Origin: Callipepla californica brunnescens | Lineage: Eukaryota; Chordata; Aves; Galliformes; Odontophoridae | Length of the DNA stretch: 64,000 nucleotides | Assembly: GCA_023055505.1 (NCBI GenBank) | Contig: JALIRH010000002.1 | Location: forward strand, 1,612,001-1,676,000 | Direction: 5' to 3' | Shown here: one piece after another, positions 1 to 12,236 of the stretch | How the letters are laid out: each line of letters starts with the position of its first letter | How positions within the stretch are numbered: position 1 is the first letter of the stretch | Notes under the pieces: model-generated | Databases searched by the model: none | What the model was told of the DNA's origin: nothing | What the model saw: the letters and a program-made list of their open reading frames with translations, nothing else | Made by a program: the position numbers and the translations under genes

Positions 1-1725
1 GTGTGTTCTCATTCATGTGAATGGCATTCTGTGCTGAAATCAGATTGAACCAATCCCTCTCCAGCTAAACTGTATGACCAAAAATAATAAGAGCTGCAAA
101 CACGACTCCTGTGAGATATCCTGTTTCCTGATTCTATTAAATTCACTTCTAATGTGCCCGGGAAGTTTTATTTTTTTATTTATTTTTGTAACAGATAATC
201 CAGAAAGAAAAAATAGACCTATCTGGGTAAAGATCTCAAACAGATCACTAGCAAAATCTGCTGAGCATAAATTTCTGCCTAAAATGTGACACAATCATGA
301 GAAATACAAAGGTTTGCTAGAACTTTCCAAGACTTAGAATGTGCCATGTTTTTAAGATGATGGTGATTTAAGAGTTTTGGTTTTCTGTCTTGAGTCACTT
401 TGTGGAGAATACGCTGGTATAACAGTAAGTTACTGTGTTTTCAGCACTCCAATCACCTGAAAAGGACACTGTCTTATCACTGAAGATTCTTTGGCACAAG
501 CTCCTGTGTCAAGGTAGGGTCTCTGTGGGGCAATGTGGGCACAGACTTGCTTATCCCTTGATCCGGAGCGACTTCTACAAGCTTACCGATGAAATACATA
601 ATGCATGAATGTGTCTTCCACTGCTAAAAACCTGTTGATTACTGACTTTGTTCCATTCCACTTGTCAAGTTAAGCATTTTCCATTACATGTAAATTTCCC
701 GTTACTTCTAAAAAAGTACAGGTTGCTGACTTAAGTACTATAATTGTCTGTCTACATGTTTCACACAGAGAATGTGACAGGTTGCATCTCCGAGAATTTG
801 TAACTGCCCCAAATAAATGTCCTTCCATGAAGAAATTAAGTCAGGATAGAAATAAATAAGCTTAAATGTCCTGTGTACTTTTAGGCACCATAAATCATCT
901 CACCAGTTTCTGGCTTCCCCTCACACAGCCTTCTGTAATCCTACATCATTTTCACTAGCCACATGGAGGTGTGTCACACACTATAGTATCTCAAATGGAG
1001 TAGGCACAGTGTTTAGACAACAATTCAAGGTGACAATCCAGCATTTAGACACCTGGTGCACATGGAAACATAACACAATGCTCCTTAGTTTTTTTTTCTA
1101 AGTTTGGAGCCCAAATGTCTATCTCCCTCTGCAGTCCATGGAAGATAAACCTTGCTTATGAGGAGGATTCAGATGACTAATCTTATTTAGGTAGCAGAGT
1201 TGTATATTTAAGTGTGAAGATTGTAGACATGGTTTGCTCATTCCAGAACGTGAAACCACCTCTGTGTTTAGTACATATATTGTCAATATCAAATGAACTG
1301 AGACATGGCCACCCTATTGAATTATTCATTGTTTTACCACTGACTTCTTTGTGTAATGCAGTACAAAGCACCCAGGACAGGGTAGGAGGATCAGGTGCTC
1401 TAGTAACAGCAACTACACCACCCTTAACCTTGGCATATTTGAGCTGTCTTGACAAATCCCTGTACGTAGCTATTAGTCATGATGAGGGAATGCAGAAGTT
1501 GTCACCCCACCATTAACCCAGACTCTGTGTTCTTTGCTTGTGGAATCTTTGAAGAACAAGAAGATGTTGCATCTTTTCAAATGTCTCAGAGAAGCACTGT
1601 AAATAAGCAGCCTTTGCTCCTTGCAGAGTATTTTGAGAGAATGAGTATTTAAAAGCTTCGTTTTTGGAGAGGACTTCTGTGTCATCACTTTTTCAGTCAT
1701 ATATAATCATCAAATAAAAGAATCA
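1..1725. other. Anonymous AT-rich non-coding DNA
   Basis: No repeat family or exon is recognisable. A TTTA-rich stretch lies at about 163-185. Open frames on both strands at about 40-294 and 1183-1516 overlap each other and have no recognisable domain, so they look like chance. A region rich in ATATAATCATC at about 1698-1720 may be the eroded terminal tail of the minus-strand CR1 that becomes clear from 1726. Confidence 0.6.
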
Positions 1726-3130
1726 GCAGGGTTGCCACCCACCAGATCCGGCCACTCAGGGCTACATCCAGCCTGGCCATGAATGTCTCTAGGGATGGGG
1801 TATCCGCAATTTCCCTGGGCAACCTGTGCCAGTGCCTCATCTCCCTCTGAGTAAAGGATTTCTTCCTAACATCTAACTTAATTCTCCCCTCTTTTAGTTT
1901 AAAGCCATTACCCCTTGTCCTGTCACTGTCAGACTGTGTAAAAAGTCATTCTCCCTACTGCTGATTAACTCCTCTCAAGTACTGGAAGGCTGTAATGAAG
2001 TCTCCCCAGAGCCTTCTCTAAGCTAAATAAGCCCAACTCCCTTAGCCTGTCTTCTCAGAAGAGGTACTACAGACCTCTGAAGGCCACTGCCCTGGACTTG
2101 CTCCAACAGTTCTACATCTTTTCTTAGCTGTGGATCCCAGGCCTGAATAGAATACTCTAGATGGGTCCCCACGAGAGCAGAGCTGAGGGGGACAATTCCA
2201 TCTCTCTCTCTCTGCTGGCCACGTCTCTTTCGATGCACATCAGGATACTGTCGACCTTCCAGGCTGCAAAAGCACACTGCTGGCTCATGTCCAGCTTACT
2301 GTCCACCTGAATCCCCAAATCCTTCTCCACAGCACCGCTCTCAATGAGTTCTTTTCCCAGTCTGTACTCACATCTGGAATTGTCCCAACTCAAGTGCAAC
2401 ACCTCACACTAGGCCTCACTAGGTTCACGACTCCACTTTTTAAGCTCGTTCAGGTCCCTCTGGATGGCATTCCTTCCCTTTATTGTGTCAATTGCACCAT
2501 TCAGCTTGACATCATCAGCAAACTTGCTGAGGATTCTCTCAATCCCACTGCCTATATTGTTGATAAACATGTTGAAAAGCACCTGTCCCAAGACATATCT
2601 TCCACAGAACAGTCCAGCTGTCGAAGTCATATGTCTCCAACTTAGAGAGAAGAATGTGGTGTGGGACCATGCCAAAGGCCTTGCACAAGATGACATCAAT
2701 TGTCTTCTCTTTTCCCCACTAATGCAGTTACCCATCATAAAAGGCCACCAGATGGGTCAGGCATGATTTGACTTTTATGAAGCCATGCTGGCTTTCTCAA
2801 ATCACATCCTCATCTCACATGTGCCTTAACATGTCTTCCAGGAGGATCCAGTGCACGATCTGCCTAGGCACAGACATGAGGCCCAGCAGCCCATAGTTCC
2901 CCAAGTCATTCTTTCTTCATTTCTTGGAAATAGGAGTGATGTTTCCCTTTTTCCAGTCACCAGGGACTTTACCTGATAGCCACAATTTTTTTAAATATAA
3001 TGGAAAGTTGCTTGACAACCACATTAGCAAGCTTTTTCAAAACCCTGGAATGCATCTTGTGTGGTCCCTTAAACTTATACACATTCAGCCATGTGCATCA
3101 AACTCAGACTTTGTCCACTCTTATGCAAGG
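1726..3130 (-). mobile_element. CR1 LINE, 3' part with reverse transcriptase remnant
   Basis: This is the longest CR1 copy in the window, on the minus strand, so its 3' end lies at the low coordinate. Plus-strand wording such as CTCCCCTCTTTTAGTTTAAA, CTGGCTCATGTCCAGCTTAC and CAGGTCCCTCTGGATGGCAT is typical of antisense avian CR1 (class A). Low-to-high, it runs from the 3' untranslated region back through the ORF2 C-terminal region and the RT domain to the finger region (AGGAGTGATGTTTCCC at 2933). The terminal 50 or so bases with the TCATAGAATC repeat are eroded. Many frameshifts and stops make it a dead copy. Confidence 0.95.
2023..2738 (-). pseudogene. CR1 ORF2 reverse transcriptase relic
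   Basis: CR1 ORF2 encodes an endonuclease-reverse transcriptase that copies the element into genomic DNA by target-primed reverse transcription. Three overlapping broken frames cover the relic. Minus 2409-2738 has the palm motif region: VLGQVLFNMFI, then the catalytic box F-A-D-D intact at 2511-2522, then the VKLNGAIDT segment. Minus 2157-2402 continues with YRLGKELIES, EKDLGIQVDSKLDMSQQC and SVASRERE-like text. Minus 2023-2277 then takes over after a frameshift with LSSALVGTHLEYSIQAWDPQ. The frame changes and the loss of the linker to the endonuclease make it a pseudogene despite the intact catalytic box. Confidence 0.9.
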
Positions 3131-3131
3131 A

Positions 3132-3227
3132 AGGATGGTTTAGTGAACATGGTAGCGATGTGTTGACAGTTGGACCTGATGATCTGAGTGGTCTTTTTCA
3201 ACTTCAATGATTCTTTAACTCTATGAT
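3132..3227 (+). mobile_element. CR1 3' tail fragment, class B
   Basis: The plus-strand text runs GGTTTAGTGAACATGGTAGC, GTTGGACCTGATGATCTGAG, GTCTTTTTCAACTTCAATGA and ends TTCTTTAACTCTATGAT. This is the reverse complement of the class B tail seen elsewhere in the window (for example at 6470). It sits exactly between the minus-strand RT and endonuclease segments, so it most likely inserted into, or was joined at the deletion point of, that older element. Confidence 0.85.
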
Positions 3228-3616
3228 AATTTGATGAGAACATAGTCACTATAGTCCAGACTGCCTCCAATCTTAACCTCTTTAATGATCACCTCTGCAC
3301 TGATGAGCACCAGGTCCAATAACACTTCACCACTGGTTGGTCTGTACAATATATCTTCCCAGAGGTTATCCTCTACAGACTCCAGGAATCTCCCAAATTG
3401 CATACAGCTCGCCCTGTTGCTTTCTCTGCAGAAATCTGGGTGATTCAAATCCTCTATCAGAATGAATGCATGTTTGACACCTCCTGAAGCTGAGGCAAGA
3501 ACATCCAACAATTTCTCCAAACCTAGAATAGTTATAAAGACTACACATACAGGGTAATGCCCTTGAAACAAGTAGGCAAAACGGTTAGATATCAAGTTGT
3601 TAGCAGCTGACAACAT
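3228..3616 (-). pseudogene. CR1 ORF2 endonuclease (APE-type) relic
   Basis: An uninterrupted minus-strand frame of about 131 residues covers the APE-type endonuclease domain of CR1 ORF2, which nicks target DNA. Visible family landmarks are ILIEDLNHPDFC at residues 52-63 (family form GDFNHPDIC), LLDLVLI at 99-105, and GGSLDYSDYVLIKL at 117-130. The usual catalytic Ser-Asp-His near the end reads Ser-Asp-Tyr, and the Gly before the DxN motif is Glu, so the enzyme is predicted to be inactive. The apparent N-terminus has no meaning, as the frame simply becomes open there. It belongs with the RT relic at 1726-3130, with about 1 kb of the linking ORF2 missing. Identification as CR1 ORF2 is confident; whether it was one element with the RT piece is an inference. 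Confidence 0.88.
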
Positions 3617-5908
3617 GCAGATGTAACAGTTAAATTATCTATACCAGTAGCATTTATCATAATCAGCTGCAGAGTGTTAGCAGTCCTCCAGGAGGAACAG
3701 GAAAATATCAAAAGAATGATGTTTTCAATTTTTATGGATTTCCAGAAGACCATCTGCTAACAAAAGATGACACACCTAGACAGACAAAGCCACAAGAAAA
3801 CAAAGAAGCTCTAACATGAGATACAAGGACCAGCTCCAAGCCTATTATGAAAAAAAGGGAAGGGAAGGAAAAGGAAAAGGAAAAGGAAAAGGAAAAGGGA
3901 AAAGGAAAAGGAAAAGGAAAAGGAAAAGGAAAAGGAAAAGGAAAAGGAAAAGGAAAAGGAAAAGGAATGGATAAAAGACTTAAAACCAAGTAGATTGCTT
4001 CCTAACAGAAGGTCTCAACTATCTCCATGGCCAAGATCCAAAACCATGCCTTTTAGCAAAAGCCTATCTGGACATGGGATTAATCTGTTAATGCTTAATG
4101 AAAACTTCTTATTCCTTTCCATTTTTAATTAAAAACAAAACAAAACAAAAAAAAAACCCACAAAAAACAGAGAAATTGAAAATATTATTCTTATTTTTGT
4201 CTCTCTTTTTTTTTAATATGCTTTCCTTTTAAACAGACAAGAACAAAACAAAAAAAAAACCCCAAAGCACCCTAAATGAAAGATCCGTCTGGAGCTACTG
4301 GACCATTAACCTATTAGTAGCACTTCAGTTTTTGCATCTGTTTGGTGACACTGAAATACATAAATATATATTTTTATCTACCACAAACCAGTCACATCTT
4401 GCTACCAAGAAGACCACACCTCACATATGTGGAGTCTCCCTACTTCTGCTCCTGCTTCACTGACTGAAATCTCAGCTCACTAAGAGGATTGCTTCAAAGT
4501 ACACATCTTTTTTGCTGATGTTGTCTTATCCCATGTCTCTAGTGGGATGTATTATCTTTATCTCTTTTCTGAGCACTTGAAATGAGGAGAAAGCTGTTGA
4601 AAATAAATTAGACAAAAATAAACTCCAATTGGAAATGCTAAGTACTGCATGTTCCTTCTTTGGGAAGAAGAAATATTTCATTCACATTCCTGAAACAGGA
4701 CTTGGGACTGTTTCAAGTGTTGTGACTTTTTAAAATTCATCCAAAAATAGTAAGTAAGTGGTATGTAAGTTCTTACTTTTCTCATATGATAAGGAATGTA
4801 TTCATTACTAATCTAAAGTTTTCCATTCTAACTATCAATTTAATCAGATCTGGTTTAATCATTAGCTTACATGTCTGCATATTACCTGCAGTTTTTGTCA
4901 ATTACATTTTTAACTGTCACTATCGGCCACCTGAGCACATCCCAGCCTTACTTGAAAACAATTCACTTGATATGTTGGTACACCTCTCAAAAATTTGAAG
5001 TGGACTTTTGTCTTCTCTTTTTTTGTGCCAGAAAGCTTTTGTCACAGTACTCACAAGTCATTCCCATCTCATATTTTGGTAAGTGACAAGATTTGACCTT
5101 TGAGTTTCTGAGAAGTCCCACTCATTTCATTGATATCCAGGCACACATGCCTCATTTTTCACTTTGGACCAGCTGGCAGATCCCATTCAGACTGTGGCTG
5201 GGGAGCACTCCAGGTTCTCAGACCTGTCAACGTACATATTGAATAAGAGAGTCATTCTGCTGACTCTCACCTCACATCACCCAGCAGCCTAGCCAGCAGC
5301 CTGCTCACTTCCAGCAGTGTCCTGCTTCTGCACCTCAACCATCCTGAGGCCTCAAACAGAAATGACCTATGAATGGAAGGTGGTGAATACACACACTTTT
5401 TTCCCTTTGACAGAACCACTGAAAACAACTATGGCTATTGCTGAGTGAGCATCCAGCAGGCTGACCAAAGGTCCTCACCTTTTAGCTTCTCTATGTAGTC
5501 TTTCTTGTGCTCCCACTTCTAACCATTCCAAACAGTGAGATGAGACATAGATATTCAAGGCTCTCCATTCAACAGTTTATACTGTTGTCTTTCTTTCAAC
5601 TGTATTTCTTGCCTTGGAAGCCTCTCTTCAGCCCTTCCTTCATCACCATTCAAAATAACAAACCTTGTTTTTGCTTACTTTACTGAGACATTTGAGCATC
5701 TTCCCTATGGTGCCATAACCACCGTCTCTAAAGAGAAATTCTGACTGCCCAGAACATAGTTCAACACCCAACCATGGGCAGGAACTTCTCATTCCTACTT
5801 CCTTTTTTCCCTGGGGAATTCATCACTTTAGGTCATAGGAATATCCTCAGTTCCTATCAGTGCAAATCCTGAATTCTTCTATTATTTTTAACCAATCTTT
5901 ATCCAAGA
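3617..5908. other. Non-coding spacer with low-complexity tracts
   Basis: The stretch holds the AAAAGG repeat annotated separately, A-rich low-complexity DNA at about 4129-4168 and 4239-4262, and otherwise anonymous AT-rich sequence. The overlapping open frames at 4786-5086 have no recognisable content. I see no exon or transposon here. Confidence 0.6.
3851..3967. repeat. (AAAAGG)n microsatellite, purine-only
   Basis: About 117 bp of all-purine plus strand, mostly perfect AAAAGG units with a few AGGG or AAGGG variants near the left end. On the other strand it reads TTTTCC and yields a spurious Phe-Pro repeat peptide, which should not be annotated as a protein. Confidence 0.97.
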
Positions 5909-5910
5909 AG

Positions 5911-6035
5911 AATCATAGAAGCACAGAATCATTTGAGTTGGAAGACACCTTTAAAAGTCATCTAGTCAAACTCTTCTGCAATGAATGGAAGCATCTATAG
6001 CTAGATCAGGTTGCTCAGAGAAGATTGGATGGTCT
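5911..6035 (-). mobile_element. CR1 3' tail, class A
   Basis: It begins AATCATAGAAGCACAGAATC, then ATTTGAGTTGGAAGACACC, and reaches CTAGATCAGGTTGCTCAGAG. This is a 5'-truncated minus-strand CR1 of about 125 bp, which is the usual fate of CR1 insertions. Confidence 0.9.
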
Positions 6036-6469
6036 ATTTAAAATAAACATGCGATAGCATCTTCTAAACTTTGGATCATACACTTCATTAGATGAAGTGC
6101 AAATTAGGAATAAAAAACAGACAACTAGAACTACAGATTTCTATTTCCAAAGTAGCACTCAGCACATTTAAGCAGATTCACACAGGCAGCTTCAAAAACA
6201 AATGGTTGATTAAATTAAATCAAATTAAATAAAGAAAAGAAACAAAGGGAAAGCACAGCTATGAATTTGGCTCTGTAACTGGTACTATTGCTCAGGGAGG
6301 AGAGAATAACTTGAATTTTAAAAAGGATACTATTTGTTAGGGTGGTTCCATTTGAACAAATCTATTTTGTAGATGACACATTGCCAGATCCCCTCTTTGT
6401 GAAGCCAGCAGGGAAACTCAGTGCTATTTTACCAGCCCTCTGCTATGGTGAGGCTGAGACATATTGACA
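6036..6469. other. Short anonymous spacer
   Basis: AT-rich sequence between two CR1 tails. It contains an imperfect ATTAA/AAATTA tract at about 6208-6234 and nothing else recognisable. Confidence 0.6.
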
Positions 6470-6745
6470 TGAATCATAGAATCATAGACTCATAGAACCA
6501 TTAAGGTTGGAAAACACCTCTAAGATCTAGTCCAACCATCAGTGCATCACCACCATGCCCACCAAACCACATCCCTATGTACCACATCGATGTGTTTCTT
6601 GAATAGATCCAGGGAATGTCATGCCAACAGCTTCCTGGGTATCCTCTTCCAGTGCCTGAACACTCTTTCAGAGAAGAAGCTTTTCCTAATATTCAATCTC
6701 AGTTGTGCAAATTGACCCAGCCTTATGACTCCTGTCTATCTCAGC
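6470..6745 (-). mobile_element. CR1 3' end, class B
   Basis: It starts with three copies of ATCATAGAMTC-like tail, then CCATTAAGGTTGGAAAACACC, CACCACCATGCCCACCAAACC, and continues to TTTTCCTAATATTCAATCTC and the end of ORF2. Minus-strand insertion, roughly 275 bp, truncated at its 5' end. Confidence 0.93.
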
Positions 6746-8339
6746 ATCCATGGCTTCTTAATGTATTTTTTCTGCCTTTACATAATGGCTGCAAAACAGT
6801 TCCCTTTCATTAATGGAAACAAGTGTCCATCTGAGGTTCTTTGTTCTGTTATGACCCTCTCAGGATGATTTCTGTTTTCCACCCTTTTTTTCCTGACAGA
6901 CTCAGTCATAGCAAAATGTTACTGGTGGCCCAAACTATTCTTGATCCAACTCATCAATATTAATTAGGGAGGAATCTATCAGCATTGATTAGGAAAACAC
7001 TCACATTAGCACACAAATGAACACAAAATGAAAATCAAAGTGGACAGCCCCATGAACCAGGATGTAACAGTCACTTTTTTGGGACTGAACACTTCTCAAA
7101 AGGAAGAAATGAATATTTTTTTATTATAAGCCTCTCAGATAATACTTCTGAGCTGCACCATTTAATGGAGATAAATTTCCTACAAATTTGTGGCACTATG
7201 TTTTGTAAACAAGCCTACCACAATAGTCTAAGCTTTCCGCCAATAAACAGAATTATCTCCAGCTACTGAGATACATGCAGGACCTCTCCAAGCCCCAAGT
7301 CCGGCAATACATCCACTTCCCAGATAACAACACCTCCAACCCCATAAGTCTCTGAAACACCTCAGGTCCCTCCTGCTTTTCCTGGTAAACTCTGTTCACC
7401 AAACCATCTCTAAGTCTTCTAATGTCCCAGTTACAGCAGAAGAGGAATCAATTCTCAGTGTCATCACCATGCTCTAGCACTGAAGGACATGCCACAAGGC
7501 CAATTCTGATTTTCATGATGATGCTCTGCCTCCCGTGGGCTTACATATGTATTCTTTCTCTTCCAGTACATTTCTAAGAACAAATTCTTGGAACTCTGAG
7601 TCATTCTTTCAGACTCATTGAAACTGGCAAGCTGATGGAAACAGTACTAGGAGGGAGAAGTGGGATTGACAGTCAGATTAAACAGATGGACAGTTACAGT
7701 GGAATGGCACTAAAAATGACAATCAAGGTAAAGAATCATTACTGAAATGTATCCAAAGCTTTAGTTACCTGCCAGTCTATGTTTGAGTGCAGCTAGATGA
7801 TTTTGAATTGGTGTAACTTCCAGCAGGGTCATAAGCTGTGATATCTGCAGCAGTGGGCAAAGAAACATAGACTCTAATGCAACAATCTCCAGTCTTTTCC
7901 CTGAAGAACGATGCATCTCTGCAGATCTCAAGGCTAATCAGGGATGTAACAAAAAGCAACTTGTGACGATCTGACATCTTTCAGGTGGCTATCAGTTCTA
8001 GTTGTTCAAGGATTAGTATTTTGCACGGTGACGTGTAACAGGGGCCATCCCAAGAGGTCATCTGTTTACTGCTGTGGAGCCACTCATGGCTGAGCTGCCT
8101 CTGATTCCATTCTCAGAAAAGCATCTCAACAGCACTCCAGCAAACTGCAGAGTGCAACTTGTCTCCCCATTTATCAGCATCAGATACTTAGGTAGTTCCA
8201 TGTGAGCAAGTCACCTCATGCTATACAGTGGAGTTCAGGAATAAATTGTTCTTAAAACAAATGTCTTATTAGCTTCCACAAACTCCCCATTAATGCTCAG
8301 GAGACTTGATACTTGTCTCAGATAGCGACTTACATTGAT
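6746..8339. other. Anonymous non-coding DNA
   Basis: No transposon, RNA gene or exon recognised. A 66-residue minus-strand frame at 7777-7977 lacks any family resemblance and is probably chance. Confidence 0.55.
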
Positions 8340-9315
8340 GCTGGCACAGAGTCTAGTTGGAGGCCTGTAGCTAGAAGTGCCACCCAGGGGTCAACAGTGG
8401 GTCTAATACTGTTAATTTATTTAACAGTGATTTGAATGAAGGGATAGAATGCCTCCTTGTCTAGCTGGCAGTGGATACAAAACTATGAGGAGTGAGTGAC
8501 TTCTGTACTGCCATTCAGAAGGATGCCAGCAGGATGGAGTAATGGCCAGATAGAAACCTCTTCAAATTAGACAAAGGAAAGTTATTCCTTCCCCCTGCAC
8601 CTGAGGAGAAATAACTGCATGCACAATTACAAGATGGGGAATTACCTGCAGGAAAGGAGCTCTACAGAGAAGAAACCAGGTGTCCTGGTGGGCAGCAGGT
8701 TGTCTATGAGCCAGCAGTATGTCTTTGTGGCCAAGAAGGCCAATGGGATCCCAGGGGGCATTAGGAAGAGTGGGTCAATGGAGATGATCCTCCCCTTCTA
8801 ATCTGCCCTGGTGAGATCTCATGTGGTGTCCTGTCTCCCATTCTGGGCTCCCCAGTACAAAGAGAGACTTGAACATACTGGACAGAGTCCAGCAGAGGGC
8901 TACTGAATTGTTGAAGAGACTTGAGCCTCCCCCATGGGAGGAAAGATAGAGAGAGTTGGACCCGTTCAAACTAAAGAGAAGTTTTGGGAGGATCTGAGCA
9001 CATTGTGTAAGGATTCAAAGGGGGAGTGTCAAGAGGTTGAGGACTTTTCTCAGTGGTGCCTTGTGACAAGACAAGAGGCAACTGGCACAAACTGAAACAC
9101 GCAATGTTCCACCTGAACGTAAGGAAAAACATTTTTACTACGAGGGTGACAAAGCTCTAACAAGCTGCCCAGAGTGGTTGTGGAGTCTCTTTCCCTGGAG
9201 ATACTCCAAAACATAATGCTGGGTAATGGGATCTAGGGAACCCTACTTGGGTATGGGGCTGAGCTAAATGATCTCCAGAGGTCCCTTCCATCCTCAACTG
9301 TTCTGTGATTCCATA
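8340..9315 (+). mobile_element. CR1 LINE, 1 kb plus-strand copy, class D
   Basis: This plus-strand copy covers the C-terminal part of ORF2 and the 3' end. Landmarks are the short frame at 8619-8801 with PGVLVGSRLSMSQQY and KKANGIPGGIRKS, the text TCCAGCAGAGGGCTACTGA, the region CCACCTGAACGTAAGG, and the class D tail GATCTCCAGAGGTCCCTTCC ending TTCTGTGATTCC at about 9312. The reading frame is broken several times and there are small deletions. The 5' boundary near 8340-8420 is uncertain because divergence is high there. Confidence 0.93.
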
Positions 9316-11640
9316 AATACGTACTACAGGATTTAGTTGCCTGAACATAGGAATGTAATATCACTTAAAACAACCTTGGAAATTGCACTTGCAAACTGCT
9401 GACAGACCAGAGAGTGAGGGTCTTTCTTCCAGGCCTCTGTTGGGCACCCTGAGAACCCACATGTCACGGGAGACTTCAGTGTAATGGCAACTGAACCCCA
9501 TATCTAAATGAGCAATGTACCTCAGAGATGGCACCAAATGGTAGTGGACAGAAGACTTTTCTCACAGTGAGAAAATCTTCCAATTCTTTCCATAGTGCAG
9601 TAGACTGAAAGTTGACGTTCCAGATACAGTCACAGTCATTTTAGTAGTGATAATAATAATAATTACAAAAACTCAGATGTTCAAGTTCAGCCCTTGAGAG
9701 ACTGTGACCACAGAAGACTAACGACAAGAAACAGCCCCATCTGCTTTCCCATCTGAAATTAGCTGGAAATAGTCTTGTTATCCATGTGGCCCAAGCATGT
9801 CATCTGAAACTGTTTCTTGACATACGCTTTTCAAAATATATTAGCTATGTTTACAGGGCTTCGGCATAATATTTCTCCATCACAATTTGCAAAGTCATCA
9901 TAATCTCAATTTTCTTTTCAAAGGCACTGATTTCAGTCAATTTCATTAAAAAACATTTTACGTAGTGTATTTTAGCATTTAGAGATATTCTGTTTACAAT
10001 ATATTTTAGGATACCTTGTTTATTCTGATTTATTTTCTATTATATTATTATAGTATTGTTTATTATCTTCTCTTTTATTCTGCATTTATGTTCATGCTTA
10101 ATTTTATATTCACATTATTTCAATTCCATATTCAATAGTCTTATTTAGTAAAAATGAAATATTATATGTCAAACAATAACAGAAATGTTGAAATAATTTA
10201 GTGATATTGACCAAAAACATGATGCTTTTTTAAATGCACAAGAGAGGCAAAAATAAAAATGTGGCATTATTTTTCAGATTGCAATGGCAAAAGGCACCAA
10301 AACTACTGAATTTCCCATAGAGCTGAGAGTTAAGAGCTGTATCAGCTCAAGTATACCTGTTGATATACTTATTTCATCACTCAAATATAAATGTCTTTAT
10401 TTTCTAATACTGACATCTGTTATGACATTAAAAATTTATTTACAAATATTTTTGCTTTTGTGAATAAACACTCCACTTTCCTATGAATTTTTGAATTATA
10501 TTATTATTATGCCTGAGTATTTGATACTAGATGCTTGTACTTACTGGCTTTGCATCCTCTTCAGCTTCATTCTAGATACATACTATATTTTTTTTTCTGT
10601 GTGCTAAAGAGCACAGATACTGCGCAAGCACATGTGGCATTTGCTATTCCTTATCCTCTGAAAACATTGATTTCTTCAATAAGGGAGAAGAAGCAGAAGA
10701 ATGCAAAAATTGCTAATCGACTACACACTGCAAATTCAGAAGAAGAAATAAAAATGTCTGAGAACAACCACATACAAAAAAACTGTGTGAGATCTTTCCT
10801 TTGCCTGTAACAATTCTGCAAATGTGAAGTTGACAAATGTATTTAATGACGACCAGGACTCATGCAGCAATAATGATTTAACCAAAATATGTGTAGTAAA
10901 CCTAACTCCAGTTCATGTCTCCTTACCCTACTGGCACTGACAAAATCTTTAAAGTACAGTAATCTGCCTTCCTACATCCCAGTAAACAGAGCATTAGGTA
11001 AAGATCTGCTTTTGTTTATGATTGCTTTTTAATGTCTTTTCACTACAGCAGTTAGACCTGACGTCATTAAGCTTGTTGTTATTATATTTTGAGAGGATTA
11101 CCAAGCATAATTGATACCAGTTTTTCTTCCATTATAGATTATGCATGTTGGAGGGTTTTTTAGGAAAGGCTGGTGGTGTTTATATAAGCGCATTTTCAAA
11201 ATATTCTATGAGACAATAAACTAAAACTGTCTTATTTCATTACCTTAGTCAATTTTGATGTGTGCTGTAGTTTGTTTTTGTTTTCCTTTTCTGGATATGG
11301 AATGTTGTTTCATGAAACACTAAACTTTATGCAGATATTGAAAAGCCAATAAAGCTGAATGCTGAAATCAATCCAGAAGGATGTCAAGGAAATCCACTTC
11401 CAGCCAATAGCCTATCACAAGTGTTCACTCCTTTTTTCTTAGGCATTAAATTATCTTTGTATTTTCTTTCTTAAAATCACCATTAAAATGTTCACTTTCT
11501 CTAAAGTCGCTGATCAGTAATGAGACTGAATCATTCCTACAACATTGTGATGAGGATTTCAGATATAGATGAACCGGCAACCACTGCAGATATTTTGTAT
11601 TTACTCATGCTGGAGTTACGTGGCCTCTTCCATCCAGTCT
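9316..11640. other. AT-rich anonymous DNA
   Basis: Very AT-rich between about 9960 and 10530, with a TTATTATAT-type low-complexity core near 10020-10080 and a TAA run at 9650-9664. Opposed open frames at 10535-10836 overlap and have no domain. A TATATAAG at about 11180 has no supporting promoter context. Confidence 0.55.
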
Positions 11641-11820
11641 AAAATCATAGAATTATTAAGGTTGGAAAAGACCTGTAAGATCAAGTCCAGCCATCAACTC
11701 ATCCCCACTGGACCCACTGAATTGTGCCCCTCAGTGCCACTTACTCTTTTCTTGAACAGCTCCATGAACATTAGTACTATTTCAGAGAATGAAATTTCCC
11801 TAATATTTAACCTAATACAG
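11641..11820 (-). mobile_element. CR1 3' tail, class B
   Basis: Starts AAAATCATAGAATTATTAAGG, then GTTGGAAAAGACCTGTAAG and reaches TTTCCCTAATATTTAACCTA. Minus strand, 5'-truncated. Confidence 0.9.
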
Positions 11821-12045
11821 CATAGATCTGGTCCTGCTTAATCACATCACTTGCACTATGATTCTTAGATCGTGAGGAAACAGACTAAAGTTACTTCAGA
11901 GCACAGACTTATGAAAGAGGTGAAATAGGTTGAGTGAAGGGGGAGAAAAGGAGTCTCTGATGACCACACCTTCCATATGTCTGAGTACATACCCAGAGGT
12001 GACTTTTTCCTCTTCCCAAGTGAAGCCCCGATCTCCACATGATTA

Positions 12046-12225
12046 TAGAATAGAATCACAGAGTAGTTTGGGTTGGAAGGGATCTTTAAGATCATTTAGT
12101 TTCATCCCCCCTGCTAAAGACAGAAACACCTCCCACTTAGACCAGATTGCTTGAAGCCTCATCTAGTCTGCCCTTGAATGCCTCTGCAGAGGGTGCATTC
12201 ACAATGTCTCTGGGCAACCTGTTGA
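12046..12225 (-). mobile_element. CR1 3' tail, class A
   Basis: Starts ATAGAATAGAATCACAGAGT, then TTTGGGTTGGAAGGGATC, GACCAGATTGCTTGAAGCC and TCTCTGGGCAACCTG. Minus strand, about 180 bp. It ends 12 bp or so before the next CR1 in the same orientation. Confidence 0.92.
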
Positions 12226-12236
12226 TTATGACATAT

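Noticed and set aside
3732..3989. Minus-strand frame encoding a Phe-Pro repeat
   Set aside because: It is the translation of the AAAAGG microsatellite and not a gene.
11179..11190. TATATAAG promoter-like sequence
   Set aside because: Single motif in AT-rich DNA without initiator, CpG context or downstream gene.
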